Assembly (NCBI RefSeq): GCF_963675165.1
Contig: NC_087379.1
Location: forward strand, 1,988,201-2,052,200
Direction: 5' to 3'
From: Halichondria panicea
Taxonomy: Eukaryota > Porifera > Demospongiae > Suberitida > Halichondriidae
Length of the DNA: 64,000 nucleotides
A model generated the notes under the pieces. It saw nothing but the letters and a program-made list of their open reading frames with translations. It ran no database searches and was not told the DNA's origin. Position numbers and translations under genes: made by a program. Shown here one piece after another: positions 16,201-28,166 of this stretch; within the stretch, counting starts at the first letter, position 1, and each line of letters starts with the position of its first letter.

Positions 16201-19200
16201 AAGTGCAAAAATGAACAGTATGCTACTAGCCGGCATGTACAACCCCCCCCCCCCCCCGGTTCATAGTGACGGCTGCTCCACTGTACCCCCCCCCCCCACA
16301 CACACACCTCTGTATTGAGTGAGGAGTCCACAGTGACGACAGCTCCACTGTACTGTGCTCTGATGAGCTCATCTCTCAGTGACTGTATCTCGGCTTGCAT
16401 AGCCTGTAACTGGTTGGTCTGGTCATCCCGGTTCACCACAGGACGATTGTGGATGTTACGTGCCTTGAGGGAGATAATACACGTAATAACAATAGGCATG
16501 CACTGAAAAACATTTTGTGAATACTATGTATTGATAGACAAATTAGTGGTAACAGTGCCATTGTAAAGACAACGGAGCATACAGTACTCACAAAATTATA
16601 ATTTTCTATGCTATTATTAAGCTTGTATTTTATTTATGCTATTATTTAAGTAACAATTAAGCTACATGTACGTACATGTACATGTAATAACAGATACTTC
16701 GACTCACTCTCTTGGCGTATTTGAGTGAGTTGAGACTCTCTGCAAAGTTGGTCGCTGCCGGGCTGAGACATGTGATCATGACAGTGCGTGCATTGCCCCC
16801 CAGGGAGTCTTTCAAGAGACGAGTGATTTTGGAGTCTCGATAGGGAACGTGGGGGGGCTTTTTCTTAGTGCCCCCCAGAGCACTAATGACATTGCCCAGG
16901 GCTAGCAGACCACTGTTGATGTGCACAGACTCTATCAGAGGGGGTCAATATTAGGATCGATATGAAACAATAGCTTCAAAGACAATACAACAACCACACT
17001 GTACTGTTTATATTAGTGCACAACACGTAGAAAGAATATTAACATGATTGTACTTTACAACTTCACTTATTTTGGCCAACTAAATTTTGTAATATTCGAT
17101 AGCATAGCGATGGTACAGTACATGTAGGATACCGACCTTTAAACCTGAGCCCCTGGTTGCCTGTCTTGCTGACCCTCTCTGATCCCGCCAGATCTACGAA
17201 GTGGAACTTTGCAGACAAGCAATGCTCTAGTTCAGCGTCCGGTAGTGTTGACGAGCTCTTGATCACAGGGTCGTCCCCACCTTCAGCCACTTCAGATGAC
17301 CTCCATTTCTGCTCTATAATATAGAAGATTTACCACTGACTACAGATCTTTAGTAGTTTTTAAAAGGCAAGATAGGAACTGTAACAATGTACTTACGGAT
17401 ATGCACTGTGAAGATGGCATGTGATCTGCTTGACTTGGCATTCATGTGAGTGGCTCCAGTTACCCGGGAACTGTTGCCCACCTCCAGCCAACCCAACGCC
17501 TCCTCGGCAGTGGACACGAGTAGTGAGGTGCAGCCAAGCACGACTAGAGGAGGGGGAGAGGGGTAAAGAGCACACAGTGGCATAGTGCTCCCTAGTACAG
17601 TATAGAACCAGTTGTAACCGATTTTTTTGGAGATCAAAGTCTTAGCTGTCATAATTATAAGAGGTGGCTTTACAATGTAGTTATGTTTTGTACACAAACT
17701 AAACTGTTCATTTGGGGCCTAGATAAGGCAGAGATGGCGTTCACTGTATCACTAACTGTAGCTACAGAATGTATAAATTCAGTTCAACACTTACGAATGT
17801 TTCCTTGAGAGTCCTCTCTGATTGTGACTCCCCTCTCCCCTGCCACACCCCCTCCCTCAGTAGCCACACCCACAAATAGGTCCCTCAACTCGTCCCTGTA
17901 GACCTCAATGTACGACACGCACACAGTGGAGGTGGTGTGTGGGGGGAGCAGCTGGAATATCCCGTCCAGAGCTCTAGAGGAGAATAAAAACCATTAACAC
18001 GTACAATGCTCGTATGATCAATGACAGCATGCATCCACACACACATTACAGTATACCTCTGGTGGATGCGCCCACCAGGGTATTAATGGTATGATCGCTA
18101 ATGTGTGAGATACTTTAAGATATGGCTAGTAAGTCGTACAATGTATCTATAAACAAACCTGGCAAGATATGGTAGCTTACCGTGGTATGATCCCCCTCTC
18201 CCCCTCTGATCCCCCGTCCAGCTCACTTCCCATTGTAAAGGACTTCCCAGATCCCGTTTGACCGTAAGCAAACACGGTGGCATTGTAACCCTCAAAGCAG
18301 GCCTTCACCAGAGGCTCCACACAGCACTCGTACACAGAGGTCTGCACACACACAGGGGGTGTGAAGTACATGTGTAAACAAGAGTTGGCTACCAAATTGG
18401 TCTCACATAAAAAAATTGTCAGTGTGTACTGATATAATGAAAGCACCGCGGGTGCTGATGCCTTAGTGAATGTGAAGCTACCTAGCAATTGCTAATAATT
18501 AATATGCATACATGATAATTATTATGATAAACATTTTTGCTATGCACTCTTCTGAAAAGGCTGCAATGGCATTCCAAGTAAGGCATAACTCGATAACAAA
18601 GCATTATTTTGCAAATCCACGAATTAAAATATGACTAGAAGCTAGCCTATAGATACTCTTGCACTTCATTGCTCCTTGAGCAGCTGACACACTATTACAT
18701 ACCTCGCTTGCACATTCGCACACTGAGGCATTCGCATATGGGAGGTGATTGCCACCAAATTAGCAGTAAAAGGTAGAGGTGCGTTTTGAAAAAATACAAT
18801 GTAGGTGGTGCAATTTTTTTAGAGAGATGCATTCTGTACAGAGGTGCGTTTGTAGGGTGCAATTTTCAGAGAGCGCATGCTCGCGTGGTGGAGGCAAAAA
18901 AAGGAACGTTAGTTCTTCTCCATGGCTCTGCACTGCTATTAAGATGGCAGACAAAGACATGCTCAGGCAGCAAGTTGTGGAGAGCACCAAGCAGCTTCTG
19001 CAGCAGACTCGAGTCAACATGCAAGGGGGGTGGTAGCAAATGTGTTATATGTAACCAAATACTACTGTATAGCTGGTAATTTTCGTGGGGCAAAATATTC
19101 GTGGTTTTCGTGGTTGGAGGTCTGACCACGAATATTTTACCCACGAATGAAGCGACCTTGCCTACCTTTACCTACAATCCAAGCAGCAACCACGAAAATA

Positions 19201-20608
19201 TTATCCACGAAATGTCTCAATATTGCTGAACCACGAATATTTTGTCCCCCGAAAATTACCCGCTATACTATAGGGTATCTCATGGGTAGTTAGCCTCCTT
19301 CACAAGGCCTCTGCGGCCTGGAATCAAGGCTAGGGTAGAGTAAGCTGAAAAAAGCTGTGAAAAAACTACTCAAAATTCACCTCTCCACAAAACACACCTC
19401 CTAATCACCTCCCATATTCACACATTGAGTGATGCTCTTAGAGTGAATTTCAATATTTTGTTATTCTTGTAGTAGGCCTCTATTGCATGCAGAGGACCTC
19501 CCAAAAATTGTTGATATAATTATAGGCATCATTATACATTGGATCTTTCAGCCCTTACTTTTATAGGGAAAGTAGTTTTCTCTTGTTTGTGGTTCTCAGA
19601 GAAGTCTATGAATATAATAGGAAAAAAATTCCTACATGTACATTCTCCAATATTTAGCATATTCCAGGCAGATCACATCAATCACTAGCCTCGATCCCAG
19701 ACCGCACTTCCTCGAAGAGTGGGCCTGGTATCGACTGCTTGCACATACGCTAAATCTCCCCCGGTATCCGGGGGGCTTTGGATAACATCTTAGTAAAACA
19801 ATGACATCACAACGAACAGAAGTGGATTGAAGGAAGTAGATAGAAAGTTCGATTGAAGGTTTCTAGCCTATCTGATAGCACATTCTGACAGCTAGTCTTG
19901 TTCTTTTTTACAGTCTGCATCGTGGATTGAATTGTTGCTAGGGGGAGGTCCTTTTATAGTGCTGCGGTCACGTGGTATAAGTCAAATATGCCACACCTAC
20001 TCGGAGGATATGCACCCTATATATCCTCCGCTACCATGGTTACATACCCCTCGGCTCCGCCTCAGAGTAACCACGGTAGCGGAGGATATATAGGTGCATA
20101 TCCTTCTTTTAGGTGTGGTATATCCTATACATATAGCTCTGTGTATGACTATTTTCTCTGGTATTGTACGGGGAAAATATCCAATAATTTTGCACATGCG
20201 CAAGCAGTCGATAGCAGGCCTTCTCTTCAGGGGAGGCTAGTGAAGGAGGCTAATCGATCACGTGCCTCTAGCTCTACAATCAAACCTCATTAGAATATTG
20301 CACCATACTGCCATTTAGTATCATGAATCAGCCGCCCTTCTTTTGGGTTCCTCCCTGAGAGGTGCGGCTAATTCATGAGACTAACTGCCATTAGAGTCAA
20401 CCCCATCAAAATTTCAAACGTAGTTTACCTGAGATGCGGATGATGGGAAGACTCGGTCAAAACGGAATGTTTGGTTGCCCCCCAACATGAGCTGGTCCTC
20501 TCCCACCGTACGCACACACTCCTCACACGAGAGCACCACCTCATGCTCCAGGAGCGGACGAACCTGCACGGTTACCAACAATACAGTAGATGACATTGGA
20601 GCACCCAT
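9104..20608 (-). CDS. Kif27/Kif7-type kinesin (kinesin-4 family, ciliary)
   Basis: Twenty-five phase-compatible exons, 5' to 3': 20429-20608, 18181-18341, 17795-17973, 17397-17543, 17137-17313, 16708-16931, 16308-16463, 15688-15877, 14985-15460, 14089-14750, 13978-14025, 13801-13897, 13514-13611, 13336-13399, 13034-13177, 12434-12523, 12213-12283, 11842-11917, 11241-11369, 11043-11149, 10865-10945, 10350-10532, 9972-10140, 9387-9808, 9104-9158 (about 1,461 aa). The motor domain has P-loop GQTGSGKS at 87-94, switch I NAKSSRSH at 208-215 and switch II DLAGSE at 263-268. Long coiled coils follow. Diagnostic Kif27/Kif7 stretches are [12 protein letters not shown], the [22 protein letters not shown] segment and [16 protein letters not shown] near the C-terminus. 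In vertebrates Kif7 controls ciliary tip structure and Hedgehog signalling, and Kif27 acts in motile cilia. Start could be Met1 (20608) or Met5 (20596). Confidence 0.92.
10719..10826. repeat. (CA)n microsatellite with CG-rich start
   Basis: About 108 bp of alternating purine-pyrimidine sequence, CGCACG then CGCGCG then CACACA, lies in a kinesin intron (10533 upstream exon side to 10864). Such sequence can adopt Z-DNA. Shorter TG/CA runs occur in other kinesin introns at 11374-11427 and 13185-13222. Confidence 0.9.
12679..12893. mobile_element. MITE family A, copy in kinesin intron
   Basis: The element is about 215 bp with inverted ends: TACCGTATTACTAGAA at the left and its mirror TTCTAGTAATACGGTA at the right, followed inward by GTTTTGCG/CGCAAAAT. 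If the flanking TA is the target duplication, the element proper starts CCGTAT. Close relatives lie at 38393-38585 and 47563-47775, with a remnant at about 30530-30675. Confidence 0.8.
18342..20428. repeat. kinesin intron 1, filled with foldback repeats
   Basis: This 2.1 kb intron contains a MITE (19068-19272), a long hairpin (19989-20116) and an outer pair of inverted segments: 19728-19760 against 20189-20220, and 19286-19300 against 20236-20253. No exon-like sequence is visible. A palindromic CCTCGCTTGC-type motif, also present at 43297-43325 and 61675-61703, lies near 18700-18731. Confidence 0.7.
19068..19272. mobile_element. MITE family C, copy in kinesin intron 1
   Basis: About 205 bp with inverted ends, GGTAATTTTCGTGGGGC at the left and CCGAAAATTACCCGCTATA at the right. 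It has internal repeats of ACGAATATTTT and its complement. A diverged copy lies at about 46582-46803 and a fragment at 8735-8832. Confidence 0.7.
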
Positions 20609-20887
20609 ATATATGTGTAGATGACACCCAGCATACTTGAGCCTGCTGCATGTGTCTGTGCACCTCTTACCCTTATGAATACTCTGACAGGAACCTTAGA
20701 CATCCCTGGCGTATCCATGCATGTTCAGCCGGGCACCATTGCTAAAAAAGCCAACACCTCTTCGAACTTCTATAATTATATTTGACCTCTGTACTTGTTA
20801 GGCAGTGGGGGGAGGGGCTGATCTGTTACGTTACAATTTTCTCCTGATTCTAGATCCTAATCCTATAAAAGTTACAAAGAAATCTGA
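20609..20887. promoter_or_regulatory. divergent promoter, kinesin (-) and first dehydrogenase (+)
   Basis: The two start codons are only 279 bp apart and point away from each other. The leader motif GGGGAGGGGCTGATCTG, found before each of the three dehydrogenase genes, is at 20809-20825. Confidence 0.5.
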
Positions 20888-21890
20888 ATGGCATCTTTTG
20901 CAGATGAGAAGCCACTCACAGAAGCAAACCTCCCTGCCACTGCAGCTAGGGGGAGGTTCCATGGGAAGGTTGCCATTATCACTGGAGGAGCCTCAGGTAC
21001 CGTAGAATATAAGCAGAAGGAGTAATAGCAAACTTATAATTATACTCAGACCTTTTAGAAAGAGAAACTACTGTATGCTCTAGAGCATACAGTAGTTTCT
21101 CTAACTACAAACCTGTCATCTTTTTGTTGCAGGCATTGGAAGAGCCACAGTGGAACGATTAGCAATTGAAGGAGCTACGGTGGCCATATTCGATGTGAAT
21201 GATTTGTTAGGTGAAAAAACAAAATCGGAATTGACGGCTCGAGGTCTGAACGTGCATTTCTACAAAGTGGATGTCTCAGACAAAGACAAGTGTGTTGAGA
21301 GTGTGAAATCTTTCGTCGAATCTACTTCAAAAGTCAACTATCTTGCCAACTGTGCTGCTTTCTTTGGCTGCAAAGCACTCGATGCTGAGAAGAAAGATTG
21401 GGATAAGACGTTTAGTGTGAATGTGATCGGCTACTCTAACATGGTCCAGGCCTGCTATCCCTACATGAGCAAGCTGCCAGGAGACAAGTCCATCGTTAAC
21501 ATTGCCAGTGTATCAGGGCATAGAGTGCAGCCATCTCATTGGACGTATTCCTCCTCAAAGGGTGCTATACTTACCATGACCAAATGCATGGCTCTTGATT
21601 TGGCTAAAGACAAGATTCGTGTGAACTCTGTTAGTCCTGCTTGGGTGTGGGGACCAGAAGTTGCCAAAGCTGCTGGTGGAGATCGAGAGAAATGGGAGCC
21701 TATTTGGGGGCCCTTCCACATGATTCGACGGCTAGCTGAGCGTTCTGAAATTGCAAGTGCAATCTGTTTCCTTCTCTCTGAAGATGCCTCGTGTATCACT
21801 GCCACTGACCTTCCTGTGGACGGTGGATATTTAGCGATGGGTCCAGAGGGACTGGGGGAGAACACAGTGTTTGCTGGTAGTGATTATTGA
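20888..21890 (+). CDS. short-chain dehydrogenase/reductase, tandem copy 1
   Basis: Two exons, 20888-20996 and 21133-21890, give 288 residues of a classical SDR. The cofactor motif TGGASGIG is split by the intron between Ser-Gly. An acidic Asp ends strand beta-2 (AIFDVND), which favours NAD(H) over NADP(H). NCAA replaces the usual NNAG, and the catalytic YSSSK follows a Ser-rich strand (NIASVSG). The C-terminus reads FLLSEDASCITATDLPVDGG, typical of 250-residue SDRs. The first 27 residues (DEKPLTEANLPATAARGRF) extend past the usual family start. The substrate cannot be told from sequence. Copies 2 and 3 follow on the same strand. Confidence 0.92.
21061..21102. repeat. perfect 42-bp palindrome in dehydrogenase intron
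   Basis: The 21-base left arm (AGAGAAACTACTGTATGCTC then T) is exactly mirrored by the right arm with no spacer. The corresponding intron of copy 3 has only a single GAGAAACTA arm near 23335, so the second arm arose in this copy. Confidence 0.9.
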
Positions 21891-22018
21891 TTGATTCTTG
21901 TCTTATTTTTGTGAAGACTTTCATGAATCTGAAGCCAGTGAAGGCGACTTCATATTGAAGGTGTAGTGTGGGGGGGGGGGAGGGGCTGATCTGTTGCATG
22001 ATTATTAAAAGGGACACA

Positions 22019-22997
22019 ATGGCATCTTTTGTAGATGAGAAGCCACTCACAGAAGCAGACCTCCCTGCCACTGCAGCTAGAGGGAGGTTCCATGGGAAGG
22101 TTGCCATTGTCACTGGAGGAGCTTCAGGTAAGTGTACACTTCCAGCTAGATGTATTGGCTTGATCAGATTCTAAGATAAATTATATCATGCTTCTATTGA
22201 GGTGATTGGTTTTACTACTTTTATCAGGTATTGGCAAGGCCACTGTAGAGAGGCTGGCATTGGAAGGAGCTTCTGTCGCTATCTTTGATATCAACGATTC
22301 TGCCGGAAAGAAATTAGTGGATGATTTGGTTGCCAGAAGTTTGGTTGTCTCGTTTTACAAAGTGGACGTCTGCAACAAGGATGAGTGTTCTGTAAGTGTT
22401 CGGAAGTTTGTTGAAACTTCTCCTGCAGCTGGACTCCACTATCTTGTCAATTCTGCAGCGTATTTCGGGCAAAAAGGACCTAAAACTGTTGAGAAAGAAG
22501 ATTGGGAGAAGAGCCTAAATGTGAATGTTGTTGGATACTCAAACATGGTCCAATCTTGCTATCCCTACATGACCAAGCTAACAGGAGACAAAGCAATTGT
22601 CAATCTTTCAAGTGGATCTGGTCACAGAGCACAACTGGATTGCATGACCTACTCTACCTCGAAAGCAGCAATAATCGCAATGACGAAGTGTATGGCTCTT
22701 GATTTATCTAAGGATGGTATTCGAGTCAACTCTGTTTGTCCTGCATTCGTATGGACACCAGCCCTGCAAACCTGTAGTCCCATAAAGAGTCGGCAGGGTT
22801 TGGAAGAGAAGCTTGGGCAATGCTTGATGATTAGAAGGCTCACAAGAACCTCGGAGCAAGCAAGTGCAATCTGTTTCCTCCTCTCTGAAGATGCCTCGTG
22901 TATCACTGCCACTGACCTTCCTGTGGACGGTGGATATTTAGCAATGGGCCCAGAGGGACTGGGGGAGAACACAGTGTTTGCTGGTAGTGATTATTAG
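22019..22997 (+). CDS. short-chain dehydrogenase/reductase, tandem copy 2
   Basis: Two exons, 22019-22127 and 22228-22997, give 292 residues. It shares with copy 1 the split TGGASGIG motif, the Asp after beta-2 (AIFDIND), NSAA in place of NNAG, and the catalytic pattern SSGSG with YSTSK. Its middle (about residues 55-245) is clearly diverged from copies 1 and 3, for example TPALQTCSPIKSRQGLEEKL in the substrate loop where the others have WGPEVAKAAGGDREKW. Yet exon 1 and the last 40 codons are nearly identical to theirs. The different loop suggests a different substrate. Confidence 0.92.
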
Positions 22998-23124
22998 CTG
23001 TAACCTGTTTTTTTGTGAAAAAATTTGATTTAGTTGAGGGCGACTTCAAGGAAGAAGGGGAGGGGCTGATCTGATAAAAAGTTTGAGCAAACTGTCAGAA
23101 TCTGAGAATGGCTTGAATTGGAGA

Positions 23125-24130
23125 ATGGCATCCATATCCTTTTCAGATGAGAAGCCACTCACAGAAGCAGACCTCCCTGCCACTGCAGCTAGGAGAAGGT
23201 TCCATGGGAAGGTTGCCATTGTCACTGGAGGAGCCTCAGGTAAGCTAACAGTAAATTTAGACTGACCTACTGTAATTGTGGTATGTCAGAGTAAACTCCT
23301 ACCATAAATTATGCTCAGACTAGACCTAGAGGGAGAAACTAGCTGTACTAACCTGTCATCTTTTTGTTGCAGGCATTGGAAGAGCTACAGTGGAACGATT
23401 AGCAATTGAAGGAGCTACGGTGGCCATATTCGATGTGAACGATTTGTTAGGTGAAAAGGTGAAAGCAGACTTGACGGCTCAAGGTCTAAATGTACATTTC
23501 TATAAAGTGGATGTCTCGGACAAAGACAAGTGTGTCGAGAGTGTGAAATCTTTCGTCGAATCTACTTCAAAAGTCAACTATCTTGCCAACTGTGCTGCTT
23601 TCTTTGGCTGCAAAGCACTCGATGCTGAGAAGAAAGATTGGGATAAGACGTTTAGTGTGAATGTGATCGGCTACTCTAACATGGTCCAGGCCTGCTATCC
23701 CTACATGAGCAAGCTGCCAGGAGACAAGTCCATCGTCAATATTGCCAGTATTGGAGGCCACAGAGCCCATGTATCTCATTGGACGTATTCCTCCTCAAAG
23801 GGTGCTATACTTACCATGACCAAATGCATGGCTCTCGATTTGGCTAAAGACAAGATTCGTGTAAACTCCGTTAGTCCTGCTTGGGTGTGGGGACCAGAAG
23901 TTGCCAAAGCTGCTGGTGGAGATCGAGAGAAATGGGAGCCTATTTGGGGGCCCTTCCACATGATTCGACGGTTAACTGAGCGCTCGGAAATTGCAAGTGC
24001 AATTTGTTTCCTCCTCTCTGAAGACGCCTCTTGTATCACTGCCACTGACCTTCCTGTGGACGGTGGGAATTTGTCAATGGGTCCAGAGGGACTAGGGGAG
24101 AACACAGTGTTTGCTGGTAGTGATTATTGA
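23125..24130 (+). CDS. short-chain dehydrogenase/reductase, tandem copy 3
   Basis: Two exons, 23125-23239 and 23373-24130, give 290 residues. The ATG at 23125 is chosen because it aligns with the starts of the other copies (MASISFSDEKP against MASFADEKP). Cofactor motif, beta-2 Asp, NCAA and YSSSK are as in copy 1, and most of exon 2 is almost identical to copy 1 apart from clustered changes such as SIGGHRAHV for SVSGHRVQP. This points to a recent duplication of copy 1 or gene conversion between them. Confidence 0.92.
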
Positions 24131-24808
24131 TTGATTCAGTAACCTGTTTTTGTTGAACGTTATGTGTTATGAATGTCGTGATAATTATTGTTCTGTTGAA
24201 GTTGACTGTATGTTGAAGTTATATAGGGGGCCGGACGCTAGGAGTAGGGAGGGGCTAATCTGGGGCAGAACCACTAGCTAGAGTTCACTGTGATTATCAT
24301 TAACGCATTCTTGAGTGTGTATATAACGTACCCACTATTTATTGCTTTTCTCATGGTTATGGAAACGTGCTGCATATGATTATAACAATGTTTCCATGAC
24401 TACACATTTACTGAAATGTGTGAATAACGTAAAAGACAAATATGGATATAATAATGATTGTGCAATCATTTCATCCCCCATGCTTCTGCTTTATTCACAT
24501 ACAGCAGTTCACATACCCCATTCCTCATATAAGGACGTTGTTTTGATGATATAACAATTAACACACATAAAAGCTGAGAGATAATTTTTGTACAACAGAG
24601 AACTTTGTGTAAAATGTGTACAGAGAACACAACTATCCTAACAGTACCAATTGTAATCTTGTACTTAGATAACACATAAAGAAACGAAGACACTTGCATG
24701 TGTGCGTATGTACGTACAAAATAAACAAGCACTAAATAGTAATAATAATAATAATTTCGGAGGACACGTCCCCACTGGTGTTTGCAAGTCCTAGCTACAC
24801 ATAATTTG
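24131..24808. other. 3' flanks of dehydrogenase 3 and Arf6; orphan dehydrogenase leader
   Basis: No exon was recognised. At about 24246-24262 the sequence GGGAGGGGCTAATCTG repeats the leader that precedes each of the three dehydrogenase genes, but no fourth gene follows. The remainder is the convergent 3' flank of Arf6. Confidence 0.5.
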
Positions 24809-26659
<1,851 letters not shown>

Positions 26660-28166
26660 TTTGAACCAGTCAAGGAAGGGGTCGAGTGAGAATAAATAAA
26701 CTCCTGTGCTCCTGTAGAAAAACAAGAGTAAGAATGTCATATTTGGCACAAAACCTTTTAAAATTAGACATGTAATTCCCCTAGGCATTTCACAACTTCT
26801 GATGACAACAAAACAACCTATTAGTGTAGACACACTAAACGCTACTGTTCTCGGAGACAAATTAATTTTAGAAACTCTGATGCAATGACTGCATTCCAGA
26901 AGGTGAATTGTGGTGCCTTTACTTAGTTCAGTATCAGGAGATGTAACAATGCGACCTAGAGCATAAGATTATCAAAACAAACTTCCTTATGGTTGTCTAT
27001 TGAGTCTATACTACAAGCCGCTACCCTAATAACAGCACACTAAGCTTTAGTCCCAAAATCAAAGCCAGATACGTACACAAACATCGAATTAAAGTACTGA
27101 CCCGCCCGCTCACACAGTGCAAGCAAGGATGTAACTGTGCACACACATGCAGTGAAATTGTACGCATGCACATTAAGGGAAAAATCAGTAGGCGTGAAAG
27201 GTCAGATATACATAATAAAAAAACATGTTACAGTAAGGGGTGAACACGGAGCATTAAGTACGACCATTGTATGACCTACAGTGACACACCTTTTCAAAGC
27301 TAGCATTGAAACAAAGAGGAATATGTGCGTATATTGGCCTAGCCTTGTTCTCAGACATACCAAATACAACGTATCAATCATTTTTCGTTGTACATCATAG
27401 AAAACGAAATACCATAGTTGGCAACGATATAGAAAGTATACACAATATAGAAAAAGCTTCCAAAAGTGAGGACAGTCACTATAAATAACACACCTATGTT
27501 CACACGACTGTGAGGCTACAATGTTTTGACCAGAGGAAAGTCTTTCACAAAGCCTATATTTACAAACTCTGTGCCACACTATTTGAAAGTTGTGTACCCA
27601 CCATTATTTAACAAAGCTTTGCTATAGTGACGAGTCATTTGATACAGTGTTAAGGTAATGGTATAGCTGAAATATCCCCCGTGTGTGAAGGCAATACATT
27701 ACCAAAAGCATGTTTCTATAAAAGATACAGGCACACAGTACATGCATGCAGTGGTTCATGTGACCTTTCTCTACCGATCTATTACAGACACTTCTAACCA
27801 CACAACCTCACTCACCTTACACTAGTATCCTATACAGGACCTTCAATACAGTCTCTCTTACAATCTACAGCTAGCGTAGTTAGTATCACGAAAAGCCTTG
27901 CAGCAGAGCGTCAAGGGGACAAGCAATGTACGGTGTTGGTTGAACCTTTCTTTGCAGTCACACCCAGGAAACCTAATTACCCAATCACAGATCCCCCACA
28001 TGATAAGCAACTCGGCCAAATATAGCGTTCTAAAAATAGCCGCTTCCGTGACGCTTGAAAAGCACATGTGGCATGTTTTGAGTGTCATTTCAACACCATA
28101 ATCAGGTAACCAATTGTGCATTACACTAACTTTGCAAAAAAAGAGTAAATCACATAATTTGCAACA
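26660..28166. other. 1.5 kb intergenic strip between CNOT9 3' end and Arf6 5' end
   Basis: It holds the 5' leader of Arf6 (splice acceptor near 26712) and the 3' flank of CNOT9. Small open frames here lack codon bias and family motifs. I see no RNA gene or repeat. Confidence 0.5.

Noticed and set aside
18779-19079. Plus-strand open frames in kinesin intron 1
   Set aside because: They overlap a MITE and have no family resemblance or splice partners.
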